From CALZJC01 sp041574955 (GTDB taxonomy: Bacteria > Acidobacteriota > Thermoanaerobaculia > Multivoradales > JAHEKO01), in assembly GCA_041574955.1 (NCBI GenBank), contig JBFGNS010000005.1, forward strand, positions 1-64,000: a stretch of 64,000 nucleotides of DNA, written 5' to 3'. The notes beneath the pieces were generated by a model. The model was not told where the DNA came from, searched no databases, and saw only the letters and a program-made list of their open reading frames with translations. Position 1 is the stretch's first letter. Each line of letters opens with the position of its first letter. Below, piece after piece: positions 51,456 through 59,223 of this stretch. The translations under genes were made by a program, and so were the position numbers.

Positions 51456-51713
51456 CGCCCTCATCCTCAACAGCCCGATCCTCTTGCCGTTCGTCGAATC
51501 GAGAAGATCGGGCCCGGGCCCCGTAGGGACGCGGCAAAGGTATCACAGCAAAGACGCTGCCAAAAAACGGCTCGCCCCGGCGCACTGCGGCTTTTCCGAC
51601 CCAGCCGTGCGAGGCCAGAACCGGCCGAAAAAACGGCGCGGCGGCGATCCGCCTACCGCGGCGCGAGCCGGAGAGAGCCGCTGGTGATCTCGGCGCCGCG
51701 CTCGAGCAGGCCG

Positions 51714-52094
51714 CTACCGGGGGTCGGAAGGCTCCGCGATCTCGCCCCAGCCGGGGTAGCCGACCAGTCCCCCGCGGTGCAGTGAGCGCAATAGGATGCC
51801 GAGGCGTTCCTCGGCGGGCTCGACCCGGTCTCCGAAGCGTTCCCGCAGCGCGTCGGCCACCTCGCCCACCGTCCTGCGGCCGTCGAGCAGGGTCCAGGCG
51901 AGGCTCCCGACCTCGTCCAGCCGCACCCGCTTGCTCGACATCTTCGAGCTCAGCCAGGCGATAGGCGCCCGCCACGGGCGGCTGGGGGCCGGAATCTCGA
52001 TAACCACTCGGCAGGCGTCCTCTCTCCAGCCGGCCGTCCGGACGGGCACCAGCTCGAGCAGATTGCTGCCCTCCGGCGGGCCGGGAGCGCTCAT
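51714..52094 (-). CDS. PqqD-family peptide-binding protein
   Basis: The 126-residue protein has a beta-rich N-terminus followed by VRLDEVGSLAWTLLDGRRTVGEVADALRERFGD...ERLGILLRSLHRGGLV, the winged-helix PqqD pattern. Such domains bind leader peptides of ribosomally made, modified peptides. No radical SAM enzyme or precursor peptide is in the window, so this may be an orphan with a different use. It lies 54 bases downstream of the OPT transporter gene. Confidence 0.82.
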   Translation of the reverse strand: MSAPGPPEGSNLLELVPVRTAGWREDACRVVIEIPAPSRPWRAPIAWLSSKMSSKRVRLDEVGSLAWTLLDGRRTVGEVADALRERFGDRVEPAEERLGILLRSLHRGGLVGYPGWGEIAEPSDPR

Positions 52095-52148
52095 CTCGAC
52101 AGCGTTGGGGCCCGCCGGCTCACCGGCTCGCCGGCGTCGTGCCGGGGA

Positions 52149-54155
52149 TCACGAACCGTCTCCGCGCGCCGCCTTCCGCGGCACCATGGCCAGCAGATAG
52201 AAGACGCCGGCGAAGGCGATCAAGCCGAACCACGGATTGGGGCTGACGCCGAGGGCCTGGCGCGCCGAATCGAGGAACGTGGGCACGTCCTCGGTGCCCG
52301 GCGGCGGCGTCCCCAGCAGGTTGTAGCCCAGCACGATGAAGGCGATGATCACGGCGGTAAGGGCGCCGCCAGCGATGAGGCCGCTCGAGATCAGCACACC
52401 CGTGTTCTCGGCCTTCAGCTTCTTCTCGTCGTCGGCCACGGTGCCGTCCTTCTCCAGGCCCTTGTCCATGACGGCGCGGAAGATGCCGCCGACGAAGATG
52501 CCAGCGGTGGCGGCGAACGGCAGGTACATGCCAACGGCGATCAGCATCGGCGACGGCGCCTTGATCAGGATCAGGCCGACCGCCAGGAACATCCCGGCGA
52601 TCACCAGCGGCCAGGGCATCTCGGCGCTGACGATGCCCCGGGCCATCAGCGACATGAGCCCGGCCTGGGGCGCCGAGAGCTGCTCCGAGCCGATCTTGTA
52701 GGTCTGGTCCAGGGCCAGCAGCACTGCCGGGAGCATCAGGGCCGCCGGCACCACGCCGATGATCTCGCCGACCTCCATGCGCCAGGGAGTGCCGCCCAGC
52801 ACGTGCCCGACCTTGAGGTCCTGCATCATGTCGCCGGCGATGCCGCAGGCGCAGCAGACGACGCCGGAGACCGCCAAGACACCCGCCACGCCGGCGGCGC
52901 CGGTCACTCCCAGCATGAGCATGAGCAGCGCGGCGATGATGAGGGTCGAGAGCGTCAGGCCCGAGATCGGGTTGTTCGAGCTGCCGATCAGGCCGACCAG
53001 ATAGCCGGCCACCGCGGCGAACAGGAACCCGAGGATCACCATCACGACGGTGAGCACCAGCGACCCGGGAGTGCTGTGGGTGAAGTAACGATAGAGGAAG
53101 AACAGAGCGATCGAGAAGACGATGATGCCCAGCCCCACCTTCTTCAGGTTCAGGTCGATCTCCAGCCGGTTCTTGCCGGCGTTGCCCTGGCCGCCGCTGA
53201 TCTCGGCGAAGCCCTTGGATATGCCCGAGGCCAGCTGCTTGCGCAGGGTGTAGAGGGTGTAGAAGGCGGCGACGATCATGGCACCCACCGCCAGCGGCTT
53301 GACCTGCTGGCCGTAGACCTGCGAGGCCAGGCCCATCCAGCTCTCGCCGCCGGCCACGGCCCGGGCGCCGAGATCGGGCTGCAGGAAGAGGGCCAGAGGG
53401 CCGAGGAAGAGATGGCCCAGCAGGGCGCCCGCGAAGAGCACGGCGGAGACCCGGAAGCCGACGATGAAGCCGACCCCCATGAGCGCCGGCAGGGCACCCG
53501 GCGTGTCCACCCGCATGCCGCCGGTGAACTCCGACTTCGACCCCAGCAGCTCGATCTGGGACTTGGGGAACTTGATGAAGCGAGACGCCGAGTCGGCGAC
53601 CACGGTCAGACCGCGGGGGTTGGTGAAGACCTCCCAGAGGGCGGCGAGGCCCATCGACCCGAAGACGTACTTGGCGCCGGTCTGGCCGCCCTGGCCGGCC
53701 TTGACGATCTCCGCAGCCGCCATCGACTCGGGGAACGGCAGATCGGCCTCCTCGACCAGCGTCCGCCGCAGCATGATGACGAAGAAGACGCCCAGCACCC
53801 CGCCGATCAGCATGATCACCGCGCTTTCGACGAGCCGGATCTGGTCCCAGACCCCGCTGATGACGAAGGCCGGGATCGTGAAGATCGCGCCCGCCACCAG
53901 CGCCTCGCCGACCGACGCCGTGGTACGGGCGACGTTCTCCTCCAGAATCGTGCCCTTGAACGGTCGCAGCCCCGCCATGGCGACCACCGCCGCCGGGAAG
54001 GTCGCCGCGACGGTGAGCCCGACCTTCATGCCCAGGTAGGCGTTGGCGGCGCCCAGCACGACGGCCATGACGGTTCCCAGGAAGACGGCCTTGAAGGTGA
54101 GCTCGGCCATATCCTGCGACGCCGGGACGAACGGCTTGAACGGCTTCTTCTCCAT
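52149..54155 (-). CDS. OPT-family oligopeptide transporter
   Basis: The 668-residue protein has about 14-16 membrane helices and the OPT hallmarks near the N-terminus (ELTFKAVFLGTVMAVVLGAANAYLGMKVGLTVAATFPAAVVAM) plus GSSNNPISGLTLSTLI in the middle, as in the bacterial EspB/YSL-like branch. It imports small peptides or metal chelates by proton symport. With AGCS and pepD nearby, peptide import is the better reading. The ATG follows GGAGAG. Confidence 0.92.
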   Translation of the reverse strand: MEKKPFKPFVPASQDMAELTFKAVFLGTVMAVVLGAANAYLGMKVGLTVAATFPAAVVAMAGLRPFKGTILEENVARTTASVGEALVAGAIFTIPAFVISGVWDQIRLVESAVIMLIGGVLGVFFVIMLRRTLVEEADLPFPESMAAAEIVKAGQGGQTGAKYVFGSMGLAALWEVFTNPRGLTVVADSASRFIKFPKSQIELLGSKSEFTGGMRVDTPGALPALMGVGFIVGFRVSAVLFAGALLGHLFLGPLALFLQPDLGARAVAGGESWMGLASQVYGQQVKPLAVGAMIVAAFYTLYTLRKQLASGISKGFAEISGGQGNAGKNRLEIDLNLKKVGLGIIVFSIALFFLYRYFTHSTPGSLVLTVVMVILGFLFAAVAGYLVGLIGSSNNPISGLTLSTLIIAALLMLMLGVTGAAGVAGVLAVSGVVCCACGIAGDMMQDLKVGHVLGGTPWRMEVGEIIGVVPAALMLPAVLLALDQTYKIGSEQLSAPQAGLMSLMARGIVSAEMPWPLVIAGMFLAVGLILIKAPSPMLIAVGMYLPFAATAGIFVGGIFRAVMDKGLEKDGTVADDEKKLKAENTGVLISSGLIAGGALTAVIIAFIVLGYNLLGTPPPGTEDVPTFLDSARQALGVSPNPWFGLIAFAGVFYLLAMVPRKAARGDGS

Positions 54156-54186
54156 GGCTTCTCTCCGGGTTCAGGCCCGCGCGGAG

Positions 54187-54237
54187 GAGCCACCCGGGGT
54201 GACGCTCGAACGTGCTGCTTGGGGTGCCCGGTGGCTC
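54187..54237 (-). promoter_or_regulatory. long-range hairpin in the OPT gene leader
   Basis: GAGCCACC (54187-54194) pairs perfectly with GGTGGCTC (54230-54237), and three further G-C pairs follow inside after a one-base bulge. The stem lies about 31 bases before the OPT ATG and encloses a 29-base loop. It matches no riboswitch class known to me. It could be an attenuator or protein-binding site. Confidence 0.4.
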
Positions 54238-54262
54238 GCGGGCAAGGTGAAGGACTCGGCGC

Positions 54263-54292
54263 ATTCTAAGCGGCGCCCGGCGGAGGGGTCAA
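54263..54292 (-). promoter_or_regulatory. sigma-70 promoter of the OPT transporter gene
   Basis: On the minus strand TTGACC (54287-54292, 5 of 6), 18 bases, then TAGAAT (54263-54268). It gives a leader of about 100 bases that includes the hairpin at 54187-54237. Confidence 0.6.
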
Positions 54293-54418
54293 TGAGGTGC
54301 GAGCGGCGGGCGCGCTGCCGGCGCCCGACGACGCCGCCAGGCCGCCGTGAGGCGGGCCGCGGTAGCGGCCAGCCGCGCGGACCGCTACTCTCGGGGCCGC
54401 GATGAAGGCCAACCTGCG

Positions 54419-55732
54419 ATGAGCGGTTGGATCCAGGCGGCCAGCGACTGGCTGTGGGGGCCGCCGATGCTGGTGCTGGTGCTGGGCACCGGCGGCTACC
54501 TGCTGGTGCGGCTGCGCGCCGTCCAGTTCCGCCAGTTCGGCACCGCGCTGGGCGACCTCAGGCGGCCTGCGGGCGGCGAGCAGGAGGGCGACATCTCGCC
54601 GTTCGCGGCGCTGATGACGGCGGTCGGCGGCATCGTCGGCAACGGCAACCTGGCCGGCGTGGCCACCGCCATCACCGCCGGCGGCCCGGGCGCGCTGTTC
54701 TGGATGTGGGTCAGCGGGCTGGTGGGGATGGGGACGATGTACGCCGAGTCGGTGCTCGGCGTGCGCTACCGCCGGCGCGGCGCCGACGGCGTGTGGATCG
54801 GCGGCCCGATGTACTACCTGCGCGACCGGCTGGGCTGGCGGCGGGTGGCGGCGTTCTTCGCCCTCGGGCTGGCGGTCAAGACCCTGCTCGCGACCACCAC
54901 CGTGCAGAGCAACTCGATCGCCTCGGTGGCGGCGGCCGAGCTGGGCTGGCGGCCGCTGGTGACCTGCGCGCTGGTGGCGCTCGCGACCGCCGGTGCGGTG
55001 CTCGGCGGGGTGCGCTCGATCGCCCGAGTCTCGGAGGTGCTGGCGCCTCTCATGGGGCTGCTCTACCTGGGCGGCGCCGCGGTAGTGCTGTTCGTCTTCC
55101 GCGGCTCGCTGGGCGCCGCTCTGGCGCTGGTCTTCGAGCACGCCTTCTCGCCGGTGGCGGCCACCGGCGGATTCCTCGGCGCCGGGGTGCGCGAGGCGTT
55201 CCGCTTCGGCGTGGCGCGCGGCGTCTACTCCAACGAGGCCGGTACCGGCTCGGTGCCGATCGCCCACGCCTCGGCCAGGACCGCAGACCCGGAGCGGCAG
55301 GGACGAGTGGCGATGCTGGGTGTCTTCCTCGACACGCTGGTGGTCTCCTCGGCCACCGGCCTGGTGCTGCTCGCCAGCGGCGCCTGGACCAGCGGGCTCG
55401 ACTCGACCGCGCTCACCGCGGCGGCGTTCGCCGAGGGGCTGGGCGGGGCTGGCGGCACGGTGGTGCTGGTGACCTCGCTCCTGTTCGGGGTGTCGACGCT
55501 CATCACCTGGGCGCTCTACGGCGAGCAGAGCGCGGTCTACCTGCTCGGCCCGCGCGCCCGCCGGCCCTACCGGCTGCTCTACTGCACCGCCATCCTGGGC
55601 GGCTCGCTGGCCGGCGCCCGCGCCATCTGGGCCTGGGCCGACCTGCTCAACGGCGTGATGGCGATCCCCAACCTGATCGCCCTGGTGGCGCTGGCCGGGG
55701 AGCTGGCACGGCGGCTGGCCAAGAGGGGCTGA
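54419..55732 (+). CDS. AGCS-family sodium:alanine/glycine symporter
   Basis: The 437-residue protein has about ten membrane helices. Family motifs are VRLRAVQFRQFG, ISPFAALMTAVGGIVGNGNLAGVATAITAGGPGALFWMWVSGLVGMGTMYAE, WIGGPMYYLRD and RGVYSNEAGTGSVPIAHAS. It imports alanine, glycine or similar amino acids with sodium. The ATG at 54419 gives MSGWIQAASDWLWG, the usual AGCS beginning. Confidence 0.93.
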   Translation: MSGWIQAASDWLWGPPMLVLVLGTGGYLLVRLRAVQFRQFGTALGDLRRPAGGEQEGDISPFAALMTAVGGIVGNGNLAGVATAITAGGPGALFWMWVSGLVGMGTMYAESVLGVRYRRRGADGVWIGGPMYYLRDRLGWRRVAAFFALGLAVKTLLATTTVQSNSIASVAAAELGWRPLVTCALVALATAGAVLGGVRSIARVSEVLAPLMGLLYLGGAAVVLFVFRGSLGAALALVFEHAFSPVAATGGFLGAGVREAFRFGVARGVYSNEAGTGSVPIAHASARTADPERQGRVAMLGVFLDTLVVSSATGLVLLASGAWTSGLDSTALTAAAFAEGLGGAGGTVVLVTSLLFGVSTLITWALYGEQSAVYLLGPRARRPYRLLYCTAILGGSLAGARAIWAWADLLNGVMAIPNLIALVALAGELARRLAKRG

Positions 55733-55745
55733 GGCGTTCGGCAAA

Positions 55746-55775
55746 CGTCATCCTGAGCGCAGCGAAGGACCTCAG
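55746..55775. repeat. VILSAAKDL-type intergenic repeat
   Basis: The core CATCCTGAGCGCAGCGAAGG plus ACCTCAGCAC matches, from memory, a short repeat found between genes in many Acidobacteriota, Chloroflexota and other genomes. When read through, it yields the familiar spurious peptide VILSAAKDL. TCCT and AGGA ends give it weak dyad symmetry. One copy is present in the window. Confidence 0.6.
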
Positions 55776-55815
55776 CACCAGCCTTGGCAGGCGCACGCCG
55801 GCTCGCCCGAGGCAC

Positions 55816-55821
55816 TACAAT
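55816..55821 (+). promoter_or_regulatory. -10 box (TACAAT) of pepD
   Basis: TACAAT (5 of 6) lies 20 bases before the pepD ATG, which has its own GAGGAGGGAG ribosome site. No -35 match is visible at the normal spacing. Confidence 0.45.
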
Positions 55822-55841
55822 CGGCCCCGAGGAGGGAGACC

Positions 55842-57296
55842 ATGGCGACGTTCGTAGCCGAGATCGAGCCGCAGGCGGTGTGGCGGCACTTCGACGAGAT
55901 CCTGACCGTCCCGCGCGCCTCGAAGAACGAGGCCAGGATGCGGGAGTACGTGCTGGCGGTGGCCGAGCGCCACGGCCTCGAGCACTCGACCGACGCCGCC
56001 GGCAACGTGGTGGTGCGCAAGCCCGCCAGCCCGGGGCACGAGGGAGCGCCGATCACCATCCTGCAGAGCCACCTCGACATGGTGCAGGAGAAGAACGCCG
56101 ACGTCGACTTCGACTTCTCGCGCGACGCCATCCGGCCCGAGCTCGACGGCGACTACCTGACCGCCGCCGGCACCACCCTGGGCTCCGACAACGGCATCGG
56201 CGTGGCCGCGATGCTGGCGGTGGCCGAGGCCGACGACCTGGTCCACGGGCCGCTCGAGCTGCTGTTCACCATCGACGAGGAGACCGGGCTGACCGGCGCC
56301 GCCCAGCTCGACGCCTCGATGCTCCGCGGCCGCCGGCTGATCAACCTCGACTCCGAGGAGGAGGGCGCGCTTTGCGTCGGCTGCGCCGGCGGCGCCGACA
56401 GCGTCCTGACCCTGCCGCTGGTCTCGGCTCCGGTGGCCGCCGGCAGCGTCGCCCTCGAGCTCAAGCTGCACGGCTTCAAAGGCGGCCACTCCGGCATCGA
56501 CATCCACCTGCAGCGCGGCAACGCCATCCAGCTGCTGGCGCGGGCGGTCTACAGGGCCTCGCTCGACCATCCGCTGAGGCTGGCCGGGCTGCGCGGCGGC
56601 ACCGCCCACAACGCCATCCCGCGCGAGGCGTTCGCCACGATCATCACCGCCGACGGCGAGCGGGACGCGGTGGCCCAGGCGATCGCCGGCGAGGTCGACG
56701 CAGTGCGCGCCGAGTACCGCCCCGCCGAGCCCGGCGCCGCCTTCGACTCGGCAGCGGCCGACGCCCCGGCCGAGGCGTGGGACGAGGCCACCACGGCGGC
56801 AGTCCTCGGCCTGGTCAACGCCCTGCCGCACGGCGTCCAGGCGATGAGCTACGACATCGCCGGCCTGGTCGAGACCAGCACCAACCTGGCCACCGTCAAG
56901 CCGGCCGACGGCGGCCTCGAGATCTACATGGCGAGCCGCAGCTCGGTGGCCTCGGCGCTGGCGGCCCTCAGGCGCAAGATCCGCGCCGTCGCCGGCCTGG
57001 CCGGAGCCGAGGTGGCCGAGCACGGCGGCTACCCGGGCTGGCAGCCGGACATGGACTCCGAGCTGCTGGCGGTGGTCAAGCAGGTGCACGAGCGCGAGCT
57101 GGGCTCCGAGCCGCACGTCGAGGCGGTCCACGCCGGGCTCGAGTGCGGGCTGATCGGCGAGATGGTGCCGGGCATGGACATGATCTCGTTCGGGCCGCAC
57201 ATCGAGTTTCCCCACTCGCCGGACGAGCGGGTCAGGATCGCCTCGGTCGGCCGGTTCTGGCAGCTGCTCACCGCCACCCTGGCCGAGCTGGCCTGA
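55842..57296 (+). CDS. pepD: aminoacyl-histidine dipeptidase (M20)
   Basis: PepD is a zinc dipeptidase with broad Xaa-His/dipeptide activity in the cytosol. The 484 residues match the E. coli length. Metal motifs are LQSHLDMVQEKN (His-x-Asp), LGSDNGIGVAAML (Asp), FTIDEETGLTGA (catalytic Glu pair), INLDSEEEGALCVGCAGG and the C-terminal HAGLECGLI. It would process peptides brought in by the OPT transporter. Confidence 0.96.
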   Translation: MATFVAEIEPQAVWRHFDEILTVPRASKNEARMREYVLAVAERHGLEHSTDAAGNVVVRKPASPGHEGAPITILQSHLDMVQEKNADVDFDFSRDAIRPELDGDYLTAAGTTLGSDNGIGVAAMLAVAEADDLVHGPLELLFTIDEETGLTGAAQLDASMLRGRRLINLDSEEEGALCVGCAGGADSVLTLPLVSAPVAAGSVALELKLHGFKGGHSGIDIHLQRGNAIQLLARAVYRASLDHPLRLAGLRGGTAHNAIPREAFATIITADGERDAVAQAIAGEVDAVRAEYRPAEPGAAFDSAAADAPAEAWDEATTAAVLGLVNALPHGVQAMSYDIAGLVETSTNLATVKPADGGLEIYMASRSSVASALAALRRKIRAVAGLAGAEVAEHGGYPGWQPDMDSELLAVVKQVHERELGSEPHVEAVHAGLECGLIGEMVPGMDMISFGPHIEFPHSPDERVRIASVGRFWQLLTATLAELA

Positions 57297-57319
57297 CGGC
57301 GGCGGTCCACGCCCCGACG

Positions 57320-57943
57320 ATGGCAGCCCGGCGCATCGCCCTGCTGGTCACCGGCGCCTCCGGCATGCGGCTGCCCGCGCACCTGCTGCGCACGCTGGTG
57401 TCGCGCCACGACGTCGAGCGCGTCCATCTGGTGGTGTCGGCCGGCGCCAGCCAGGTGCTCAAGCACGAGCTGGGCGAGAAGAGGACCGGGGCGGCCGACC
57501 TGGTGGCGACGGCCGAGCTGGGCGCGGCCGCCGACAAGGTCACGGTGCACCGCGACGGCGAGCTCGACGCACCGATCGCCTCGGGCTCCTATCCGCTCGG
57601 CGGCACGGTGATCCTGCCGTTGAGCGCCGGCACCCTCGGCGCCCTGGCCACCGGCTCTGCCCGTACCCTGGTACACCGCGCCGGCGCGGTGGCGCTCAAG
57701 GAACGCTGGCCGCTGGTGCTCGGCTTTCGCGAGACGCCGATGACCGTGATCCACCTCGAGAACCTGCGGCGGCTGGCCTACGCCGGCGCCGTCATCCTGC
57801 CGCCGGTGCCGGCGTTCTATCTCGGCGGCGAGTCGTTCGAGCGCTTCCTCGACCACTACGCCCTGCGCGTCCTCGACCGCCTCGGCCTGGTGGAAGCCGG
57901 CGAGCCGGGCCTGCGCTGGGGCGAGCCGGGCGGCGGGCCCTGA
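57320..57943 (+). CDS. ubiX: UbiX-family flavin prenyltransferase
   Basis: UbiX makes prenylated FMN for UbiD-type decarboxylases. The 207-residue protein has LLVTGASGMRLPAHLLRTL (flavin site), PIASGSYPLGGTVILPLSAGTLGALATGSARTLVHRAGAVALKERWPLVLGFRETPMTVIHLENLRRLAYAGAVILPPVPAFY, all family-typical segments. The gene starts 23 bases after pepD. The partner ubiD is not in the window. Confidence 0.92.
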   Translation: MAARRIALLVTGASGMRLPAHLLRTLVSRHDVERVHLVVSAGASQVLKHELGEKRTGAADLVATAELGAAADKVTVHRDGELDAPIASGSYPLGGTVILPLSAGTLGALATGSARTLVHRAGAVALKERWPLVLGFRETPMTVIHLENLRRLAYAGAVILPPVPAFYLGGESFERFLDHYALRVLDRLGLVEAGEPGLRWGEPGGGP

Positions 57944-58545
57944 GCGCCGTCCGCTGCATCCTGTTCGATCTCGGCGGCGTGCTGGTGCGCTTCCGCGGCA
58001 TCGAGCGCGTGGCCGAGTGGTTTGGCGGCGCGGTGCCGGCCGAAGCGGTGTGGGAGCGCTGGCTGCACTCCGAGGTGGTGCGCGCGTTCGAGCTCGGGCG
58101 GCTGACGCCGGAGGAGTTCGCAGAACGCTTCCTGGCCGAGTTCGAGCTCGGAGTGCCGGCCGACACCCTGCTGGCCGAGCTCGAGCCGTGGGTCGGCGGG
58201 CCGCTCGACGGCGCTCTCGAGCTGCTCGACGAGCTCGCCGGCCGTTACACCGTCGCCTGCCTGTCGAACACCAACCCGCTCCACTGGCCGCGCATGGCGG
58301 CGAGCTTCGGCGGCCGTTTCGACCGCGCTTTCGTATCCTGCGAGACGGGTTTGCTGAAACCCGATCCCGAGGCGTTCCGCCACGTCTGGCAGGAGCTCGA
58401 CCTCGCGCCGGGCGAGATCGTGTTCTTCGACGACGCCCGGCTCAACGTCGAGGCGGCTCGCGCCCTCGGCCTCGACGCCGCCCGCGCCCGCGGCCCGGCC
58501 GATTGCCGCGCCGAGCTCACCCGGCGCGGCCTGCTCGCAGGTTAG
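57940..58545 (+). CDS. HAD-superfamily hydrolase (phosphatase-like), CTG start
   Basis: The 201-residue protein has HAD motif I (ILFDLGGVLVRF), a cap region, motif II (CLSNTNPLHW), motif III Lys (SCETGLLKPDPEAF) and motif IV (EIVFFDDARLNVEAARALGL). The essential motif I lies upstream of the first usable GTG (57979). The only nearby initiator is CTG at 57940, which overlaps the ubiX stop as CTGA and gives MSAVRCILFDLGG. The second motif I Asp is Gly here, as in some dehalogenase-like members. Confidence 0.9.
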   Translation: MSAVRCILFDLGGVLVRFRGIERVAEWFGGAVPAEAVWERWLHSEVVRAFELGRLTPEEFAERFLAEFELGVPADTLLAELEPWVGGPLDGALELLDELAGRYTVACLSNTNPLHWPRMAASFGGRFDRAFVSCETGLLKPDPEAFRHVWQELDLAPGEIVFFDDARLNVEAARALGLDAARARGPADCRAELTRRGLLAG

Positions 58546-58583
58546 GCTGACCTCTCACCGAGCCGCTCGGCGAGCGGCCGCAG

Positions 58584-59210
58584 CTAGAGCCAGCCGCGCT
58601 TCTCGGCCAGCCGCAACAGCGCCAGGCGGCCGTCGACGTCGAGCTTGTCGTAGATGTTGTGCAGGTGGACCTTGACGGTGCCCTCGGAGATGAACAGCTT
58701 CTCGCCGATCTGGCGGTTGCGGAGCCCCTCGCCGATCAGCCGCACGATCTGGAGCTCGCGGGCGGTCAGGCGGCCGGCGGCTTCGCGCCCGCCCGCCGCC
58801 TGCTGCAGCAGCCGCTCGATGCCGTGCGCGGTGCTCAGCCGCTCGAGCCACAGCTTGCCGGCGTGGACCTGGCGCAGGCAGTCGATCAGCAGGCGGGGGG
58901 CCATCTCCTTCAGCACCACTCCGCGGGCGCCCAGACGCACCGCCTCGAACAGCTCCTCCTCGTCGACCGAAGCGGTCAGCACCACCACCCTGGTCGCGAC
59001 CTGGCGCTCGCGCAGCCGCTCGAGCACCCGGTGCCCGTCGAGGCCGGCAAGCTTGAGATCCAGGACCAGGATGTCCGGCGCCGACTCATCGACCAAACGC
59101 AGCGCCTCGTTGCCGTCGGTGCACCGCGCCACGACCTCGAAGTCCGGCACGGTGCGCAGCAGCGCCTCCAGACCGTCGAGCAGTAGCGGATGATCGTCCG
59201 CGAGCGCCAA
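58584..59210 (-). CDS. NarL/LuxR-family response regulator
   Basis: The 208-residue protein has a receiver domain (ADDHPLLLDGLEALL, phosphorylatable Asp in DILVLDLKLAGLDG, VVLTAS, GVVLKE) and a C-terminal LuxR helix-turn-helix (LTARELQIVRLIGEGLRNRQIGEKLFISEGTVKVHLHNIYDKLDVDGR). The TTG at 59210 is the only standard start. An in-frame ATT at 59222 would give MPIRLALADDH, the usual NarL-family beginning. It lies 13 bases after its kinase gene. Confidence 0.93.
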   Translation of the reverse strand: MALADDHPLLLDGLEALLRTVPDFEVVARCTDGNEALRLVDESAPDILVLDLKLAGLDGHRVLERLRERQVATRVVVLTASVDEEELFEAVRLGARGVVLKEMAPRLLIDCLRQVHAGKLWLERLSTAHGIERLLQQAAGGREAAGRLTARELQIVRLIGEGLRNRQIGEKLFISEGTVKVHLHNIYDKLDVDGRLALLRLAEKRGWL

Positions 59211-59223
59211 CCGAATCGGAATC

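Noticed and set aside
55784..57943. 719-codon open frame overlapping pepD and containing ubiX
   Set aside because: Only the part from 57320 has family motifs. The pepD frame in the same region matches M20 peptidases over its full length.
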